From the NCBI GenBank assembly GCA_023230855.1, contig JALNWQ010000005.1:186001-250000 (forward strand): 64,000 nt of DNA, given 5' to 3'. The stretch's first letter is position 1. Every line of letters starts with the position of its first letter. A model generated the notes under the pieces. The model was not told where the DNA came from and made no database searches. It saw only the letters and a list, made by a program, of their open reading frames with translations. Below, piece after piece: positions 50,601 through 62,600 of the stretch. The position numbers and the translations under genes are program-made. Origin of the DNA: Solirubrobacteraceae bacterium (GTDB taxonomy: Bacteria > Actinomycetota > Thermoleophilia > Solirubrobacterales > Solirubrobacteraceae).

Positions 50601-53600
50601 GGCGAGCACCGCGACGATCTCGTTGTCGACGCCCCCGACCCGGATGACCCGGCCGACGTCGGCCGACGTGAACGTCGCGCCGGGCGAGCTGAGGGTCGTC
50701 GCGCCGGCGGTGACCGTGGCGCCCTCGAACCGCTCGAGCGGGACGTAGCTGCTCGGCATCGTCTCGCCGATCCGCGTGAAGTACGCGTTCCAGAAGCCGT
50801 GCAACGTGTCGTACTCGCCGGTCCGCTGGGCCTCGAGCGTCGCGATCGACGCCTCGATCTCCGCCTGACTGCGGCCTTGCGACGCGTACAGGCCCGTCCA
50901 GTGCGCGCGCTCGGTCTCGGTCAGGCGCACGGTGCCGGTGCCGTCGACCCGGACCGCCAGCTCCCAGTAGCGGCGGTAGGCGTCGTTGCGGCCGTCGGCG
51001 AACCGGGTCTGCTGGACGTAGGGCTGGTCGGGATCGAGCAGGCCGAGCGAGCGGTAGACGCTCTGCGAGAGCTGCGCGTAGGTCCGCGGGTCGCGGGTGA
51101 CGCCGGTGTTGGCGTTGTAGAGGCTGCCCCCGGCGACCTTGAGCCAGACGTCGCCGCCACCGGCCCGCAGCGAGTTGAGCCACAGATCGCCGGTCGGCTG
51201 CAGCAGGAAGACGTCGCCGCGTGCGCGGACGTCGAGGTCGGCGGCCTGGGTGCCACCGGTCTGGATGGTCAGCGGCGCGTTGGCGGCGCCGATCCCGCCG
51301 GGGTTGACCGACTCCCCCGTGACCGTCGGGCGCAGGCCACCGGCGAGCAGCGTGATGTGCTCGCCGGTCACCGTGCCGTAGGCGGCGCTCCCCTCGGCGC
51401 GGACGATGCTGCCGTTGGACGAGAGGAGCACGTCGCCGGCGCCGGCGCGGACCGTCCGGACCGCCGTCGTCGTGCCGCGGTCCTCGACGAACACGCCGCC
51501 ACCGGTCGAGATCGCCGTCAGGCCCGGCTGGCGCGGGAGCTTCGTCCACCGCGACGTGTCGGCGTAGTTCTGCGCCGAGAGGTCGAGCCGGGCGGACTTG
51601 CCGATGAAGGCGTAGTAGTCGGCGCCGACCTTGACGACGTCGTTCGTCGGCGTCGTCAGCTCGACCCAGATCGCGGCCTGACGGTCGCTGTAGTGGACGG
51701 TGCCCAGGTCGACGTTCTGGCGGGCGGGCCCGGTGTACTGGTAGACCCGGCCGGCGACGCCGAGCGCGGAGCTGTAGCCCTCGGCGACGCGGACGGTGTC
51801 GCCCCAGGTGAGGTTCTTGACCCCGCTCGCCGACGTCCACTTGTACGGCGGCGTGTTGACGAGCACCGGGGTGGACGACGCGGACGCTCCGACGACGTTG
51901 ATCGACGCCACGCGCGTGGGGATCGGGGCGGCCGCGCTGCCGATGCTCTCCAGCGATCGGAGCTCGACGACCTGGCCGGAGATCTCGCCACCGAGGACCT
52001 CGATCCGGCCGTTCGGCGCGTCGATGCTCGTGACGCCCGAGGGGTTGTTGAGGTTGCCGGCGACGTAGACGTCGGCGTCGGAGTCGATGTCGATCGAGCC
52101 CTCGCGGCGGCCGACGAACGTGATCGGGATGACCCGGTGCGCGCTCATCGTGTGCTGCGCGGTGATCGTGTAGGCCTCGACCTGCGTGACGACCGAGACG
52201 TAGGTGCGGACGATGCACCAGATGACCTTGACCTTGCAGTACGAGCTGTTCTGCTCGGTCCGCGCCGGGGTGCCGTCGAGGTACTGCTGCTGGAAGTAGG
52301 TGTACTCCGCGCCGGCGAGCTGGGAGCTGCCGGCGAACGGCGCGTTGGCCGGCATGTCCTCGGTGCTGAAGAACCAGCGGCCGCTCGGGCTCGGGATCTG
52401 CGGCTGGCCGGTGACCTTGATCGAGTCCCACTTCGTGATGTTCTTCGATCCCGGGATGAAGCCGAACCACGTGTCGGACGTCAGCCGCACGACCTTCGTC
52501 ACGCCGATCCTGGTGTTCGACTCCCAGCCGTAGCGGTAGCTCGTATCGGGCTGGTAGCGCGAGACGAACCGGCCCTCGGCGTTCGTCGCCGTGATCGTCG
52601 TCTCGGTCGCGGCGGCGACGCCGTTGTCGGTCGTCAGGCGCACGCCGTTGGGGCCCCACTGGTAGAGCGACGTGTAGGACGTCGACGATCCCGGGTGACC
52701 GGCGACGGCCGCGTCGAGCGGCTTACCCTTCGCGTCGTCGTCGATGAGGAGGACGCCCTGGCCCTGGCGGCCCAGGTCGATGCCCTTGACGACGAGGTCC
52801 TTGCCGGAGCGGTTGTCGATCTTGACGTCCGGGTAGCCGCCGAGCAGGCGGATCGCGCCGCCACCGGTGTTCAGGACGGTGCCGTGCAGCTCGACGTTGC
52901 CGCCGCGTGCGGCGATCTCCGACACGATGAACCGCTCGGCGCCCGTGTCGTAGCTGACGGTGAACCCGTTGCGCTTGGCCTCGACCGCGGTCAGCTCGTG
53001 GGTGCCGCTGTTCGGGGACAGCCCCGCCGCCTGCGTGACGAGCGCCGCGCCCTGCGGGGTGGTGCCGCCGATGACGAGCGTGTAGTCGTCGTAGCCGCTC
53101 TGGATGACGCCGTTGAGGTTGATGTACGGCGCGCGGATGTAGATCCGGCCGCCGACGATCGTCGCCGGCGGGCCGCTCGTGGAGACGTTGCTCGTGCCGT
53201 TGACGAAGTCGGCCTTCAGGACGCTGGTCGAGCCCTCCGGGACGAGGCAGGAGAGGCCCGTTCCGCCGCCCGCGGTCGCGCACATCCCGGCGACGGTGGC
53301 CGGAGCGCCGCACTGGTACATGCCGAGGTCGTTCGCGGTCGCCCCGGTGCAGGCGGGCGCCACGCCGGTGGTCGTCTGGGACGCGCCGGCGCCGTACGGG
53401 CCGACGGTCGCGTTGCCGATCTTGCCGTCGGCGTTGCCGGCCGCCTGGTAGGTGCTGGAGGTGTTGACGTAGAGGTCACCGCCGGCGACGACGGTCAGCG
53501 TCTTCGCCTCGATCGCGTTGTTGACGATGATCGAGCCGGTGCCCGACGGGTTCGCGATCAGCTCGACGCTGCCGCCGTTGTTGATGATGCCGGTGCCGGG

Positions 53601-56600
53601 CCGGTCGAGGATCGTGATGTCCGGGTAGATCGCGGGCAGGCCGGCGATCAGGCCGGACGTGTTCTGGACGACGATCGACGGATCGGGCGTGTGACCACCG
53701 GTGCCGACGACGGTGAACGACGCGTGGCCGGGGACGAGGTCGGGGATCCGGTCCATCCCGTCCTGGGCGTTGGACAGCTCGGCCTCGGCGACGTTGATCT
53801 GCCGGATCCGGGCGCCCGGATCCTCCTCGTCGGAGACCCGCACGCCGTTGTAGTAGACGCCGCCGGTCCGGTCGGGGATCTCGATCCCCATGAGCGCCAG
53901 GAACGCCAGCGTCTCGTTGGTGATCGAGACCGCGACGTCCTTCGGCGCCTCGAGGACGGCGGAGGCGGTGGACCCGATGAGGTTGCTCGCACGGACGTCG
54001 ATGATGCCCTGCGTCGCGCGGAAGCCCTCGACGGTGACGGTGTAGACCTCGTCGCTGTTGTAGACGCACTCCGGGCCCTCGGGACCGTTCACGCATACGG
54101 CGAGGCCCTGCTCCTGGAGCTGCGTGGTCAGCGCGTTGATCTTGTTGACGTAGTACGCCTTGAGCGTCGGGTTGCGGTCGCCGTAGAGGTGGAGCTGCTG
54201 GATCGCGCTGGCGAGCTCGGCCTGCGCGTCGTTCAGGCGCAGGCGGAACCCGGTCGTGAAGGTCACGCCGTTGATCGTCGTCGAGCCGTCCTCGACGGGC
54301 AGGCTGCCGGTGGCGGTCGCCCCACCGGCGGTGACGGTGGCCTGGATCGCCTGGTGGCCGCTTCCGGGCACGTACGTGACCGTGATCGCCTTGTTGCGCT
54401 GCGCGCCGGTGACGATCGTGCCGTCGATCGAGACGGTCCCCTTCGCCTGGCCGGCGGTCGTGCCGCGGAAGTTCGCGGTCCCCGACCCACCGAACAGCGC
54501 GTTGAGCGCGTTCTGGACGGCGCTGACCCAGCTCGTCTGCTTGGCCTGGGCGGAGATCTCGCCGAGCGGGACGTCCTGGGCGTAGAGGTGGACCTCGCCC
54601 GACCCGTCGATCCGCGAGCCCGGGGCCAGGGCGACGAGGTTCGTGACCTCGAGGTACATGAGCGCATCGAGCTGCGACACCGGGATCAGGGAGCCCGCGA
54701 ACCCGTCCCAGTTGGACGACACGTACCACTTGTCGGCGGCCGTGATCGGGTTCTCGTCGATGGACCGGCCGGCGGTGAGGTCGACGTCACCGGCCGCGGT
54801 GAGTCGCGCGCCGCTACCGATCCGCACGATGTTGTCGGGCGTCAGCCGGACCTCCGACGTGCCGATCGCGACGGTACCGGCACCGAACGTCTGGGCGTTG
54901 ACCTGGCTGCGGACCGTGCCCGAGCTGTTGGCCGACAGCGCCATCCGGCCGGTCGTCGTCAGCACGGCGTTGCCGACGAGGACCCGGGCGTCGGCCTTCG
55001 TCGCGGTGATGAAGGAGTCGACCGACGCGCCGGACACCGCACCCCAGGTGTCGAACGTCACGGCCTGCCGGACGTTGAACGCGTTGCGGGCCGTGAGCGA
55101 CAGCGTCGTCTCGTTGCTCGTCAGGCCGTGGACCCGGAGCGTCACGGCGTCGGCGACCTCGGTCAGCGTGCCGATCGCCAGGTCGATCCGGGAGCGGGCG
55201 GCCGCGCCGGACGCGAGCCCGCCGGTGGTCCCGACGATGTTGTCGATCGCGGCGGTGCGGGTGAGCGTGTTCTGGGTGGCGGCGGCGATCCCGTAGGCGT
55301 CGACGACGGTCCCCGAGCCGAAGCGGGCGACGACGTCGCTGTCGACGACGTCCTCGGACTCGGCGCCGCTGCCGGCGAGCAGGCCGACCGCGGTGCTCAC
55401 GACCTGGGTGTTGAAGCGCGTGTCGTGGGACGCGGCCAGGGTCAGGCGGCCGCTTCCGGGGCGGCTGGCCAGGTCGATCGTCACGCCTCCGGGGATCGGG
55501 GCGCCGGTCGCGTCGACCCCGCCGATCGACGCTCGCGTGATCGCGACCGTCCGGGTGGTCGGCTCGGCCGCCAGGCCGGCGACCACGCCGCCGGATCCTG
55601 CGACGACCATGCCGAGGTTGCCGTCGACGCCGGTCGCGGTGACCGCGAGCGACCCGGCGACGACCGTCGTCCCGCCACCGATGATCGCCTCCGTCAGCGA
55701 CCGCGACGTGGCCGACGCCCGGCCCGCCCCGGCGCCGACGATGCCGATCGCGGCGTTGATCGCCAGCGCCTGCTGGCTCGTGGTGGTGCGGGCGAGGACC
55801 TCGACGCCGCCCTCGGCGCGGATCGTCACGTCCTCGCCGACCAGCGCGCGGGCCGCTCCGGTGATGGTGGCCTTCGCCGACGTCGAGGTGACGCCGACGA
55901 GCGCGCCCGCCGCGGCGGTCGCGCTGGCGGTGCCCGCGGCGTCGAGGATCGCCCGGACGAGGACCGTGCCGGCGTGGACGACGACGCCGCGGCCCAGCGA
56001 CGCGGTGGCGTTCGCCGTGGCCTCGACGCGGGCGTCGGAGATGCCGACCGCGAGCCCGCCGGCGCTGATGCCGACCGCGGTGGAGACGAGCGACGGGGTC
56101 GACCGGGCGGTGACGGTGACGGCGCCGCGGTGCAGCGTGTACATGCCCGCGGGGCGCCCGATCGCGTCGGTGCCGGTGAGCGTCACGTGCTTGCCCGACG
56201 CCTCCGGCGGGGTCTCCCCAAGGTCCGGGATCGCGCTGCCGGCCGGCAGCGCCGCGGGGCGCCAGCCGAGCCCGGTGATCCACTGGTGCATTCGGGCCGG
56301 CGGGGCGAGGCGGAACAACGCGCCCTCGGCGATCGGGCCGGTCGGCAGGGCGGGACCGGACGCCGGCGCGATCGTCGCGAACGCGGTCCCGTCGAAGCGG
56401 CGGTAGCTGCCGTCGCCGAGGGCGAGGATCACCGTCTCGTCGGTGAACTGCATCCAGCCGCCGGCGAGGACGCTGTAGCGGTACACGCCGGCCCCGGTCG
56501 GCGCGTCGAGGTAGGCGAACGTCCCGTCGGCGGGGGTGCCGAGCGACGCGAGGCTCGTCACCACCACCGGTGCGACCGTCCGCTGCAGGACCGGCAGCTC

Positions 56601-59600
56601 CTGCCAGTAGCCACGGACGATGTCCGTGCGCGCCTCGATCGCGTCGCTCGCCGGGTTCCACTGGTGGAGCTGCCCGCCGTGCTCGAGCAGGTCGCCGAGC
56701 GAGAGCTCCGGGCTCCACGTGCCGCCGGTGGCGCGGTAGTAGCCGGCGGTGCGCGGGGTGCAGTCGCCGTCGCCGGCGGCGCAGGTGATGGCGCGCGTCA
56801 GCAGGAACAGGTCGTCGCCGCTGGCGGCGCCCGGGAGCGTCGTCCCGTGCGCCGGGAGCGCGTCGACGGGGACGTAGGCGTGCGGGAAGTCGTCGACGCG
56901 CTCGTACACCTCGGGTGCGGCCTCGAGCATGAAGTACGCGTACGTCCCGCTGTCCCACGGCAGCATCTGCCCGCGGCCGACGGTCGCGCCGCTCACGGGA
57001 CGCGCGTCGAGCGTGATGATCCGCGTGCCGTCCGCGACGGTGGCGGTCGTGTCGGACAGCTGGGTGATCCGCGGGATCGCGCCCCCGCCGGCGATGATGC
57101 CGCCCGCGCCGGCGACGGTCGTGGCGACCGCGCGGTCGGGGCTCCCGGCGGTCACGGTCACGTTGGCCCCGCGGACCGTGTGGGCGTCGAGGGTCGCGGT
57201 CGTCGTCGAGCGGACGGTCGCGACCGCGTAGCTCGCGCCGATGCCGATGAGCCCGGCCGACAGGGCGATGTTCACCGGCACGGCGCGGTTGGCCGAGTCG
57301 GCGTTGACCGTCACGTTGTCGCCGGCCGTGATCTGCCCGGCCGAGCGCAGCGCCGCCGTGGTCGTGGCCTGCGCCCGGACCCACGACACGGCGCCGACGG
57401 CGCTGAGCGCCCCGACGCCGGCCGCCGTGACGATCGCCCCGGCGCCGAACCCACCCGACGCGTAGGCGCCGTCGTCGCCGACCTCGAGCGCGGCGTTCGG
57501 GTTGCCCGCCGCGTCGAACTGGTGGCGGGCGCGGACCGTGATGCTCCCCAGCGCGGTGGCGGTCGAGCCGACGTCGGCGGTGGCGGTGACGGTCGGGTCG
57601 AGCCGGGCGATGCCGATCGAGGCGCCTCCGGCGACGATGCCCGCCGTCGCACCGGCGGCGACGGCGACCGCCTGGCCGGTGGAGCGGGCGGCGACGAGGA
57701 CGTCGCCGAGGGCGCGGAAGGACGTGCCGTCCATCGTCGCCGAGACCGTCGGGTCGACGATCGCGACCGCGAGGGTGCCGGTGAGGCTGATCGCGCCGAC
57801 CGAGATCCCGGTGGTGACCGGCAGGGCCACGATGTCGGAGTCGGCGGAGACGGTGACGTCGCCGACGCTTTCGGCGGCCCCGGTGCCGATCTGGGCGCTG
57901 CCGATGGTGGCGATCGTGGCGCCCCCGGCCATGACGACCGCGGCGGACGCGCCGGCGGCGAGGCCCCCGAGCGCGACGGCGTTCGTGAGCGGGACGTACT
58001 CGCGGTCGCTCGTGGCCGCGACGGTGACGGCGGAGGCCTGCGAGATGGTGATGGCGTCCCCGATCGCGGCGCGCTGGCGGCTGCCGTCGGCGACGAAGAG
58101 GACCTGGGCGCCGAGGGCGACGAGGCCGGCGGCGCCGGCGTGCGCGAACCCCAGGACGGTGGAGGTGTGGTCGGCCTTGACGTTGATCGCGCCGGACGGC
58201 CCCGCGCGGGTCTGGCCCGACAGAAGCGTGGCGTTCGTGTCGAGGCCGAGGGCGAGGACCGCGACCGAGCCGCCGATGCCCACCAGCCCGCCGGCGGACG
58301 CGCCGACCGCCTGGAGCGTGAAGAGGGTGTCCTTCGCCAGGACGTTGATGCTGCCGCCCGCCGTCACCGACGCCGCCGCGAGCGTCGCGTCGGTGCCGAT
58401 CGAGACCGACAGCAGCGGGTCGAGGTAGGTCGCCAGCTGCAGGTCGGCGGTCAGCGCGCCGGCGAGGGCCTCCGTCAGCGGGCTGACCACGCCGTCGCCG
58501 GCGGACGACACGACCGCGTCGGTGAGCGTCGCCAGGCCCGCGCCACCGCCGAGCCCGGTGAGGAGCCCGCCGACGGGGCCGCCGTCGCCGAGCAGTCCGA
58601 GGACCGCGAACGGGTCGGCGAGGCCGGTGATCGGCCCGGTCACCAACCGGAACTGGCCGGCGGTGGCCGCGAGGTCCGACAGCGAGAGCGCGTCGGCGGT
58701 CGCGTCCGCCGTGGCGCTCCCGTCGTCGGCGACCTGGTTGATGACGTACGTCAGCGCGAGCGGCAGTCCGATCGCCCAGACCGACACCGATCCGGCGAGC
58801 CCGGCGATGCCGACGCCACCGCTGACGCCGAGCGACTGGACGCTCTTGGCTCCGCGCGCGACGACGTTGACGTCGCCGGCGGCGTCGATCGTGACCCCGG
58901 GCGCGACGGTCGCGCGGGTGGCGTTGAGGATGATCCCGACGTCGACGCCGCCGCCGATCCCGGCGACGCCGCCGATCGCCGCCCCACCGGCGAACGCGAA
59001 CACCTGGGTGTCGTTGAGCGCCGCGACCGACACCGCGTGGGTCTGCGGCTCGTCGCCGCCCTTGGTGGTCACCGTGGCGCCGGGGCCGATGTCGGCGGTG
59101 GTGGTCGACACGATCGCGGTGAGGCTCACGCCACCCGCGATGCCGACGAGGATCCCTCCCGCGCCCGTGAGCGCGACGACGAACACGTCCTCGTCCGAGA
59201 TCGCCTGGACGGCCACGCCGCGGTAGCCGCTCCTCGCGGCGCCGGACGTGTCGGCGTGGACGCCGCCGATCGAGCCGCGGCCGAGCGCCTCGACCTGGCT
59301 CAGCGCGCCGATGTCGGCCGACGTCGTCTTGACGATGACCGTGAACGCGGCGCTCGCGCCGGCCCCGGCGAGGCCGCCGGCGACGAGGTTGCCGACGATC
59401 GTGATGACGAGGGTGCGGTCCTGCGCGTCGATCAGCACGTTGCCACCGACGCGCACGACGGTCGGGCCGCCGGGCAGCAGCGGGACGTCGCTGCCGACCC
59501 CGGCGTGGGTGATCGAGAGCACGACCGCCGCGCCGACGCCGCCGCCGACGCCGACGAGGCCGCCGGCCGCCGCACCGACGGTGACGGTGACGATCTTCTG

Positions 59601-62600
59601 CGTCGAGTGGGCCTGGACGACGAGGTCGCCGCGGGCGCGGACCTCCGCGAGCATGCCGACGACCGCCCGGGTCGTCACGACGAGGGTCGTGACGTTCGCG
59701 CCGACGTTGGCGCCGACGAGGCCGCCGACCGCGCCGCCGGCGACGACGCCGAGGCGGAAGAAGTCGTTGTCGGCCCGGACGCGCACCGACTGGTCGTGGG
59801 TGACCGACGGGTCGGCGGTGGCGACGGGGTTGATCCGGGCGAGCGGGTCGATGCTCGCCGTCGTCGACACCGTGGCGACGACGATGCCGCCGGTGACCGA
59901 CGCCGCGACGCCGTAGCCGCCGGTGCCCGCCAGCTCGACCGTGATGACGATGTCGCTGTTCGTCGCCGTGACCGCCACCCCGCGGAAGCCGTCCCCGCTC
60001 GCGCGGGTGGCGGTGTGCCGACCGCTCAGCGCCGGATCGTCCGGGCCGCTGCCGGGCGCGAGGGCGTGATCGTCGTCGGAGAGCGCGTCGGTGCCGGTCT
60101 GCGCGCCGGGCGGCTGGGCCCGCACGTCGAGCACGGACGAGATCAACGCGCGGACCTTCTGGATCACGGTGCCGTCGCCCGCGCCGGTGTTCGCGTACGT
60201 CTCCCGGCCGCCGGCGTCCGGGTCGGTGCCGCGGACGATCTGGCCCGTGCGGACCCCGTCGGTCGCGGTCCGGGCGTGGGCGGTGACGGTGACCCCGCTG
60301 CCGATGTACGCCTCGGTGACCTTCACGATCACGGCCAGCGCGGGGGCCGCGCCGACCGACAGCACCCCGACCGACACGCCGCCGTTGATCGAGTCGATGT
60401 TGAGGAGCTCGTCGGCGGCGACGATGACGCTGCCGCCCGCCTCGATCCGCGTGAGGTCCGCCGACGTCGGCGCCGTGCCGCCGAGGCTGCTGATCGGCCC
60501 GCCGATGAACGCCCTGGTCGTCACGGTCACGACGAACGCCCCGGCCGAGGCGGCGACGGTCGCGATGCCGCCGACGGCGCCCGCCCGCACGAGCGAGATG
60601 AGGATCTCCTGCGACAGCGCCTCGACGATGACGTCGCCGGTGGCGCGGACGTCCGACAGGGTGATGAACGCCTGCGTGGCCTTGACGACGACGGCCCCGT
60701 CGAGCGCGGCGCCGACGCTCGCGGCGAGGTACGCCGACGCGGTCGCCTGCGGCAGGCCCGCCGACAGCGTGTCGTCCCAGGCGAGCACGCGCACGCCCTG
60801 GCCCGGTCCCGCGTCGGAGCCGGGGTTGACGACGCTGCCGACGATCGCCGCGGTGGTCGCGTTGGCGATCGCGGTGGTGGTGATCGCGCCGGAGATCGAA
60901 GCGACGACCGAGCGCCCGTCGGCGAACGTCGGCAGCACGATCCGGTCGCTGGAGACCGCCTGCACGATGACGCCACGGGCGGCGCCGGACGGCGGGGCTC
61001 CCCCGGCCTCGCGGCCGGAGTAGACGATCTTCGGGCTCCCGGCGCCCTTGGCGTCGACGGTCGCCAGGACGATGAGCGCCGTGGTCGTCTTGACGACGGT
61101 CACGATCTGCAGCGCGGCGCCGACGCTCGCGAGCCCGGCCGCGGCGAAGCCGCCGGCGAACGTCGCGGTCTCGTTCTGGTCGTGGGCCGACACGAGGACG
61201 TCTCCGCCGGCCTCGACGGTCGTCGTGAGCGCACCCAGGACGGGTACGTCGTCCGGCAGGTCCAGCGGCCCGCTGCCGAGGATGAGCGCGAGCGTCTGCG
61301 GGGCGATCGCCCAGATCGCCGCGACGCCCTGGACGCTGACGCCGAGCGCCAGGCCGCCGGCGACGCCGAGGCTCAGCACGGTCTCGCTCGACTCGGCGTG
61401 GACGTCGACGTCGTCGCCGGCGGTGATCGAGCCGCTGAGCGACGCGACCGTGACCTTGACGATCATCCCGATGTTCGCCGCCGCACCGATGCTCGCGAGG
61501 AGGCTGAGCGAGGCGCTGCCGGCGACCCCCTCCGCGATCGTGACCGACGACGCGCGGACGATGACGTCGCCCCCGGCGTCGAGCGTCGCGAGCGGCAGGA
61601 CGTTGGCGGCGGTGACGGCGGTGTCGACGGTGGCGGTGATCGATCCGGCGGCGCCGGCGAGCAGCCCTCCCCCACCGCCGATCGCCTCGGCGCTCAGGGT
61701 CTGCGGGTTGTCGGCGCTGACGACGATGTCGACGCCGGCGTCGAGGTCCGCGGCGATCCCGACCTGGGACAGCACGATCGTCGTCACGTTGTTCACCGCG
61801 ATGCTCGAGGCGGCTCCGGCGAGCAGCGCGAGCGATCCGGCGTAGGCCCGGGCCTCGAGCAGGCTCTTCGCCACGCCGCGGACGACGATGCTCCCCGCGG
61901 CCTCGACCGACGCGGCCTCGGAGATCCGGGCGACCGTCGCGCCGGCCAGCGAGTTCACCGCGACCGACCCGGTGAGCGCCGCCATGGTGCTCAGGCCGCC
62001 GCCCTTGGCGATCGCCTCGTAGTCGACCGCGCACGGAACCTCGGCCGGATCCGCGCAGAGCGCGTCGTCGCGCTTGGACAGCGCGCGGACCGTGACGTCG
62101 CCGACGCGGGCCTCGACGGTGGTCGCGAGTCCGATGAGCGCGACGTTGACGATCGTTCCGACGTTCGCGGCGACCGCCAGGCCGACGCTGGCGGAGTTGC
62201 CCACGTTCGTGGCGTCGGCGTCCGCGTCGGAGGTGTGGGTGACGGTCGCCAGGACGTCGACCTCGTCGCCCCTGGCGGTGACGGCGGCGATCCCGAGGAT
62301 CGCGGTCGACAGGACGACCGGCACGTTGATCGCCATCGCGGCCGCGGCCCCGATGCTCGGGGTCGGCAGGTCGACGAGGTCGAGCAGGTCGCCGACGAGC
62401 CCGATGACGAGGCCGCCGAGGCGGATCGACCCGGACGCGACCGCGGACACGAGCGCCAGGTCGGCGAGCGGGATGTCGTCGCCGATCGTGGCGCCGGCCT
62501 GGAGCAGGTCGCCGATGCCGAGCGGATCGTCGATGACCGACCCCTCGTTGAGCGGGTTGCCGTCGAGGGCGCGCTGGACGACGAGGAGCAGGACGGTGAC

